Below, piece by piece: positions 6,393-8,032 of a stretch of 8,032 nt of DNA (its first letter is position 1; each line of letters opens with the position of its first letter). Where the stretch lies: positions 1 to 8,032 of the forward strand of contig JACSSI010000193.1 in NCBI GenBank assembly GCA_014879345.1. The letters are read 5' to 3'. Source of the stretch: Anaerolineae bacterium (GTDB taxonomy: Bacteria > Chloroflexota > Anaerolineae > Promineifilales > Promineifilaceae). The notes under the pieces were generated by a model that had not been told where the DNA came from, searched no databases, and saw only the letters and a program-made list of their open reading frames with translations. Made by a program: the position numbers and the translations under genes.

Positions 6393-6412
6393 ATGCCTGC
6401 CTTCGCAGGCAT
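6393..6412. repeat. REP-like hairpin with compensatory stem changes (loop CTTC)
   Basis: ATGCCTGC pairs with GCAGGCAT around a 4-base loop. Relative to ATTCCCGC/GCGGGAAT, stem positions 3 and 6 differ on both arms so that pairing is kept. Confidence 0.7.
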
Positions 6413-6540
6413 GACACTTGTTACTTTAGATGTTTGTCAAGCACACTATTTGTTGATGGGCCCTTTTTTGAAGCGTTGATCAGAAAGATAGGTGAAGTTT
6501 ATTACAAATGACTTACCCATAGATGAGCAGTTTGTAAAGA

Positions 6541-7020
6541 TTATTCAGGGGTTGAAGGCTCATATATCGGTTTGGCACCATGCGCCATTTTGTAGGTGTG
6601 TAAAATCATGAAGGTTTGTGTTTTTTGGATACCGTCGATAGGTTGCAGTTTGTCTGTGACAAAGGCGGCTAGATGTTCTCTATTTCGGCAGAACACCTCA
6701 ACAATCAAGTCATATTCACCGGAAACAAGGATGAGGTAGTTTACCTCCGGGAAAGTGGCGATGGTTTCTGCTGCGGTTTCTAGCTGTGCTGGCTGCACAC
6801 TGATACCGATGACGGCGGGGGCTTCATAGCCCATGCTGTGCGGCTCTGTCATACCGACGATTTGTATGAGGTTTTCTTCTCGTAGTCGTGCAGCTCGATT
6901 GCGTACTGTGCCCTCTGTAACGCCTAATTTTTCAGCAATCTTGGTATAGCGCATACGGCCGTTTTCCTGCAAAAAAGTGATGATATGTTTATCCAGATTG
7001 TCCATAAATGAAGTTCTCAT
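6541..7020 (-). CDS. Lrp/AsnC-family transcription regulator
   Basis: Feast/famine-type DNA-binding regulator of 159 residues, which in this family responds to amino acids or related small molecules. The N-terminal winged helix-turn-helix covers about residues 6-57 (LDKHIITFLQENGRMRYTKIAEKLGV in two helices; recognition segment TEGTVRNRAARL at 35-46), and the C-terminal ligand-binding RAM domain about 66-145, with the typical SGEYDLIVEVF at 100-110. Length is normal for the family. It starts 8 bases after the stop of the FRG-domain gene; the ribosome site AAAGGAAG lies in that gap, very close to the ATG at 7020. A second ATG at 7005 (MDNLDK) is the more usual family start but has no better ribosome site, so the start is uncertain by five codons. 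It is evidently co-transcribed with the FRG gene. The conserved Asn-Gly-Arg at 20-22 is encoded by an iterated palindrome. Confidence 0.92.
   Translation of the reverse strand: MRTSFMDNLDKHIITFLQENGRMRYTKIAEKLGVTEGTVRNRAARLREENLIQIVGMTEPHSMGYEAPAVIGISVQPAQLETAAETIATFPEVNYLILVSGEYDLIVEVFCRNREHLAAFVTDKLQPIDGIQKTQTFMILHTYKMAHGAKPIYEPSTPE
6955..6964. repeat. Iterated palindrome, ACGGCCGTTT
   Basis: Ten bases match; the outer left arm reads AT instead of AA. Inside the AsnC-type gene, where on the minus strand AAC GGC CGT supplies the family-conserved Asn-Gly-Arg turn before the second helix. Confidence 0.6.
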
Positions 7021-7028
7021 CTTCCTTT

Positions 7029-7823
7029 CTAGGGTTCAATAACAGTGGGATTGTATAAATAATGCGTTTCCAGCTCATAACGGAGAGAACGCGCCAGGCC
7101 ATCCAGGTCTGGGAAGAGCGTGGCATGGGTGATATTCATGCGATACAACTCGTTGAGCGCTTGTTGGCGCAGCTTTGAGCCTTTGAGCACGAATTTGACA
7201 ACACTGTTTTCAGTCTGCCTTAAAATTTCGTCGATAGGTCGTTCAAGGTCAAAAGGGCAGGCGAAGGTGCCAGATTGTGCTATCAGGCGTTGATTCTTGA
7301 AAAAGGGTTCGCCAATGGCAACGTCATCTATATTGTCATAGCCATAAAAAGTCAGCGCTTTTTGGGGACTGGGTATTTCGTTGTCCTCTGGCACTTGTGG
7401 GCCAAAGCAATAGGTGCCTAAAGCGAAGGTATTGATAGCCCAAACAGCGGAATTGCTGGTGGCGGATTCCAGGGCAAAAAAAGCGGCAACGTAAGGTGAC
7501 CAGGTGAAGTCGAGCAGGCGTGTGGGTGCGCCATGATGCTGCATAATTGCCATCCAGCGGAAGATGTCTGTTGTTTCAGGCACTTTGTCGAGAAAGTGGA
7601 TTGCCTTTCGTTGGAAGATTCTGATATTACGATGTTCCTGGCGTGTCCAATAAGTGGGGTTGACGTTACGGTTTTGTAATTCACGGGTGATGGTGGGCCA
7701 AAGCTGCCAGTCGGCATCTCTTTGTCCACGAAAGGCCCAGTCAGCATATTGTCTGCTGTTAACCAGTTTTAGATATTGATTCCACGAATCAATTTCTTCG
7801 ACGATTCCTGCATAGTTGTCCAT
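7029..7823 (-). CDS. FRG-domain protein
   Basis: A 264-residue protein with the FRG domain (named for its Phe-Arg-Gly motif), whose biochemical role I cannot state. The defining blocks are visible: WAFRGQRDADWQLWPTITRE (29-48, with Phe31-Arg32-Gly33), MQHHGAPTRLLDFTWSPYVA (94-113), RLIAQSGTFACP (179-190) and ITHATLFPDLDGLARSL (231-247). It looks full length and is predicted cytoplasmic, with no signal or membrane segment. FRG proteins are scattered across bacteria and phages and often occur in accessory regions, so a role in defence or stress is possible but not shown here. The ribosome site is weak (GAGAG, about 9 bases before the ATG). A strong promoter lies 65-94 bases upstream of the ATG, and a small hairpin sits in the leader. 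The Lrp/AsnC regulator gene follows after 8 bases, so this is the first gene of a two-gene operon, possibly autoregulated. Confidence 0.88.
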   Translation of the reverse strand: MDNYAGIVEEIDSWNQYLKLVNSRQYADWAFRGQRDADWQLWPTITRELQNRNVNPTYWTRQEHRNIRIFQRKAIHFLDKVPETTDIFRWMAIMQHHGAPTRLLDFTWSPYVAAFFALESATSNSAVWAINTFALGTYCFGPQVPEDNEIPSPQKALTFYGYDNIDDVAIGEPFFKNQRLIAQSGTFACPFDLERPIDEILRQTENSVVKFVLKGSKLRQQALNELYRMNITHATLFPDLDGLARSLRYELETHYLYNPTVIEP

Positions 7824-7841
7824 CGGGATGTTCTCTCAATT

Positions 7842-7855
7842 GTGCGCTGGCGCAC
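7842..7855. promoter_or_regulatory. GC-rich inverted repeat in the leader of the FRG gene
   Basis: GTGCGC and GCGCAC are separated by two bases (effectively a 5-bp stem with a 4-base loop in RNA). It sits between the predicted transcription start (about 7881) and the weak ribosome site of the FRG gene. It could be an operator for the co-transcribed AsnC-type regulator or a leader hairpin; no further evidence. Confidence 0.4.
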
Positions 7856-7887
7856 GGCATTTTTATGAATGACGATTGTTAGATGTC

Positions 7888-7917
7888 ATTATATGTTGGA
7901 TGGTGGCACTGTATCAA
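7888..7917 (-). promoter_or_regulatory. Strong sigma-70-type promoter of the FRG-AsnC operon
   Basis: On the minus strand TTGATA (7917-7912) and a perfect TATAAT (7893-7888) are separated by 18 bases. Transcription would start near 7881, giving a leader of about 58 bases before the FRG start codon. Best promoter match in the window. Confidence 0.7.
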
Positions 7918-7985
7918 TAAGTTAGAGTAATGGCCTGGGAAGGTGTTGGTTTACAAACTGATAGGCTAAACAAGTGGTTTGTATT

Positions 7986-7997
7986 AAACGGCCGTTT
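7986..7997. repeat. Perfect AAACGGCCGTTT palindrome, intergenic
   Basis: Exact 12-mer upstream of the FRG promoter, about 70 bases before its -35 box. It is one of two non-coding copies. Confidence 0.8.
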
Positions 7998-8005
7998 TCT
8001 TAGCA

Positions 8006-8032
8006 TTAGTCACCCATTTGGGAGACCAACCA
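8006..8032 (-). CDS. Possible C-terminal end of a gene continuing past the right edge
   Basis: The minus strand reads Trp-Leu-Val-Ser-Gln-Met-Gly-Asp and then TAA at 8008-8006. This is compatible with the tail of an upstream gene in the same orientation as the FRG gene, but eight codons cannot establish it. Confidence 0.15.
   Translation of the reverse strand, partial: WLVSQMGD

Larger units (their letters stand above)
6306..6452. mobile_element. 147-bp MITE-like/REP-type element with 13-bp terminal inverted repeats
   Basis: The ends are a perfect 13-bp inverted pair: CAAATAGTGTGCT (6306-6318) and AGCACACTATTTG (6440-6452). Inside, TGTCAT (6341-6346) and ATGACA (6411-6416) introduce two inverted hairpins, 6345-6364 and 6393-6412. 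Length, hairpin offset from the left end (39 against 38 bases) and hairpin design match the element at 5458-5601, but the terminal sequence is different. No coding capacity and no obvious target duplication. It occupies the 5' region of the oxidoreductase gene and could affect its transcription; a TTGACA word on the minus strand at 6440-6435 has no good -10 partner. Confidence 0.6.

Noticed and set aside
6435..6440. Perfect TTGACA -35 word inside element 6306-6452 pointing toward the oxidoreductase
   Set aside because: At 16-18 bases downstream there is no acceptable -10 hexamer.
8010..8032. tRNA 3' end (sequence ends in CCA)
   Set aside because: No acceptor, T-arm or anticodon structure can be drawn in the preceding bases.

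Overview
The window reads as a stretch of ordinary chromosome from a free-living bacterium with roughly balanced base composition. The most likely source is a Chloroflexota (Anaerolineae-type) organism. That placement is an inference from style: a lipoprotein with a long Thr/Pro linker and beta-sandwich modules, a short HtrA-like protease, a small sulfite-oxidase-like enzyme, and a highly iterated short palindrome. There is no rRNA, tRNA, CRISPR array, transposase or phage structural gene.

Layout, left to right. Positions 1-991 (minus) carry a lipoprotein iron(III)-binding component of an ABC transporter, cut by the left edge. Positions 1142-2128 (minus) carry an HD-domain phosphohydrolase. 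Divergent from it on the plus strand are a secreted lipoprotein with two PPC-like modules (2218-3726), a LuxR/NarL-type response regulator with a degraded receiver (3753-4376), and an HtrA/DegP-type serine protease with a PDZ domain but no signal or membrane segment (4529-5428). The first two probably share a transcript; the protease seems to have its own promoter. The remaining genes are on the minus strand: a molybdopterin-dependent sulfite-oxidase-like oxidoreductase (5618-6277), and an FRG-domain protein (7029-7823) followed after 8 bases by an Lrp/AsnC regulator (6541-7020). The last two form a clear two-gene operon behind a strong sigma-70-like promoter at 7888-7917.

Two non-coding patterns stand out. 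First, the palindrome AAACGGCCGTTT or a close form occurs about ten times over 8 kb. Seven copies contain exact AACGGCCGTT, where about 0.008 would be expected by chance. Copies lie inside five genes and in intergenic DNA, which resembles a genome-wide iterated palindrome such as cyanobacterial HIP1. Second, two elements of about 145 bp (5458-5601 and 6306-6452) bracket the oxidoreductase gene. Each has terminal inverted repeats and two inward-facing hairpins with 8-bp stems and 4-base loops. They share architecture but not terminal sequence and look like small non-autonomous mobile or REP/BIME-type elements.

I see no clear new multi-gene system. The best candidates for something undescribed are the iterated palindrome, the paired hairpin elements, and the FRG-AsnC operon.
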